The notes under the pieces are model-generated. The model worked only from the letters and a program-made list of their open reading frames with translations, ran no database searches and was not told the DNA's origin. Source: Pseudomonadota bacterium (lineage in GTDB: Bacteria > Pseudomonadota > Alphaproteobacteria > Rhodospirillales > Magnetospirillaceae). Taken from it: DNA of 51,553 nt. The stretch is taken from NCBI GenBank assembly GCA_023458315.1, contig JAEXAH010000139.1, positions 1 to 51,553 on the forward strand, in the 5' to 3' direction. The position numbers and the translations under genes were made by a program. How positions within the stretch are numbered: position 1 is the first letter of the stretch; each line of letters starts with the position of its first letter. Below, in pieces: positions 51,413-51,553 of the stretch.

Positions 51413-51553
51413 GAGCGAATTTCGTTCAGTTTGGTTCATAGCCGCATGATTTGAAGTAGTTGGCGCATTCTGCGGGCTTGAACAGATCGACGAGCCGCCC
51501 GATGAGGCTCCAAAGTCCAGGTACGGTTCGCTCGGCCTCCTTTCGCAGCAGGG
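51413..51553 (-). mobile_element. IS630-family element, partial (3' end)
   Basis: The element begins at GAGCGAATTTCG, directly after a TA target dinucleotide as expected of IS630/Tc1-type insertions. Its transposase reads on the minus strand from beyond the window. Confidence 0.75.
51426..51553 (-). CDS. IS630-family transposase, C-terminal fragment
   Basis: The last 41 codons are visible. The end LFKPAECANYFKSCGYEPN matches the conserved C-terminus of IS630-family DDE transposases (…NYF…GY). The rest of the gene and the catalytic residues lie outside the window, so intactness cannot be judged. Confidence 0.78.
   Translation of the reverse strand, partial: LLRKEAERTVPGLWSLIGRLVDLFKPAECANYFKSCGYEPN

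Larger units (their letters stand above)
43222..51553. mobile_element. Tn7-like transposon, partial, runs off the window
   Basis: Contents: candidate end, a three-gene cargo operon (minus), then tniQ-tnsA-tnsB-tnsC (plus). The TnsA endonuclease plus DD35E TnsB identify a Tn7-like heteromeric transposase. The tnsC gene is cut by an IS630-family element, so the transposon may be disabled unless tnsC is supplied elsewhere. The right end and its target duplication lie beyond the window. The left boundary is a proposal. Confidence 0.7.

Noticed and set aside
40026..51553. CRISPR-associated (CAST) version of the Tn7-like element
   Set aside because: No cas gene or CRISPR repeat array is seen in the window, and TniQ is longer than in typical CAST systems. 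The unseen right part could still change this.

Overview
This window looks like a high-GC alphaproteobacterial chromosome, most likely Rhodospirillales and Magnetospirillum-like. That placement is inferred from the split F0 ATP synthase operon with separate b' and b subunits, the mutY / DUF721 / dsbA-like / smc order, two methyl-accepting chemotaxis receptors, and family resemblance of many proteins. No database search was run.

Positions 1-39.95 kb are mostly ordinary core genome. They hold tRNA-Thr(CGT), a TerB-like gene, a CheY / CheC / PAS-GGDEF-EAL signalling operon, a DinG-type helicase, mutY, a DUF721 protein with an unusual C-terminal extension, a periplasmic thiol oxidoreductase and smc. 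The F0 operon follows (atpI, atpB, atpE, atpF', atpF) with a consensus-like promoter and a strong terminator. Next come a ParA-like ATPase with a C-terminal membrane tail, a MarR/LdtR-like regulator, purB, two chemoreceptors, tandem kup genes, a sirtuin, a low-molecular-weight phosphatase coupled to a fructosamine-kinase-like gene, an RsmB-type methyltransferase, an aminotransferase, guaB, rlmE and ppx/gppA. Two intergenic regions (18.3-18.8 kb and 22.5-22.7 kb) carry members of a dispersed repeat family.

From tRNA-Gln(CTG) at 39953 to the right edge the DNA is a nested mobile island. A complete IS1595-family element (40034-43192) lies directly against the tRNA 3' end. It has a perfect 24-bp terminal inverted repeat, an 8-bp target duplication, a zinc-ribbon/ISXO2-type transposase and four passenger genes. 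One passenger is a small DUF6471/HTH protein preceded by three copies of a CAGATATGA-type operator. About 30 bp beyond the element, at 43222, is a TGT-starting sequence with CGGA motifs spaced roughly 17-24 bp apart, a candidate end of a Tn7-like transposon. Inside it follow a cargo operon on the minus strand (a peptidoglycan-binding, NlpC/P60-like predicted hydrolase and two secreted proteins) and then tniQ-tnsA-tnsB-tnsC on the plus strand. tnsC is interrupted after about 48 codons by an IS630-family element that runs off the window.

The most interesting system is this tRNA-anchored stack: a Tn7-like element carrying a cell-wall hydrolase module, capped at its outer edge by a passenger-bearing IS1595 element with its own apparent repressor/operator circuit. 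I see no CRISPR array or cas gene in the window.
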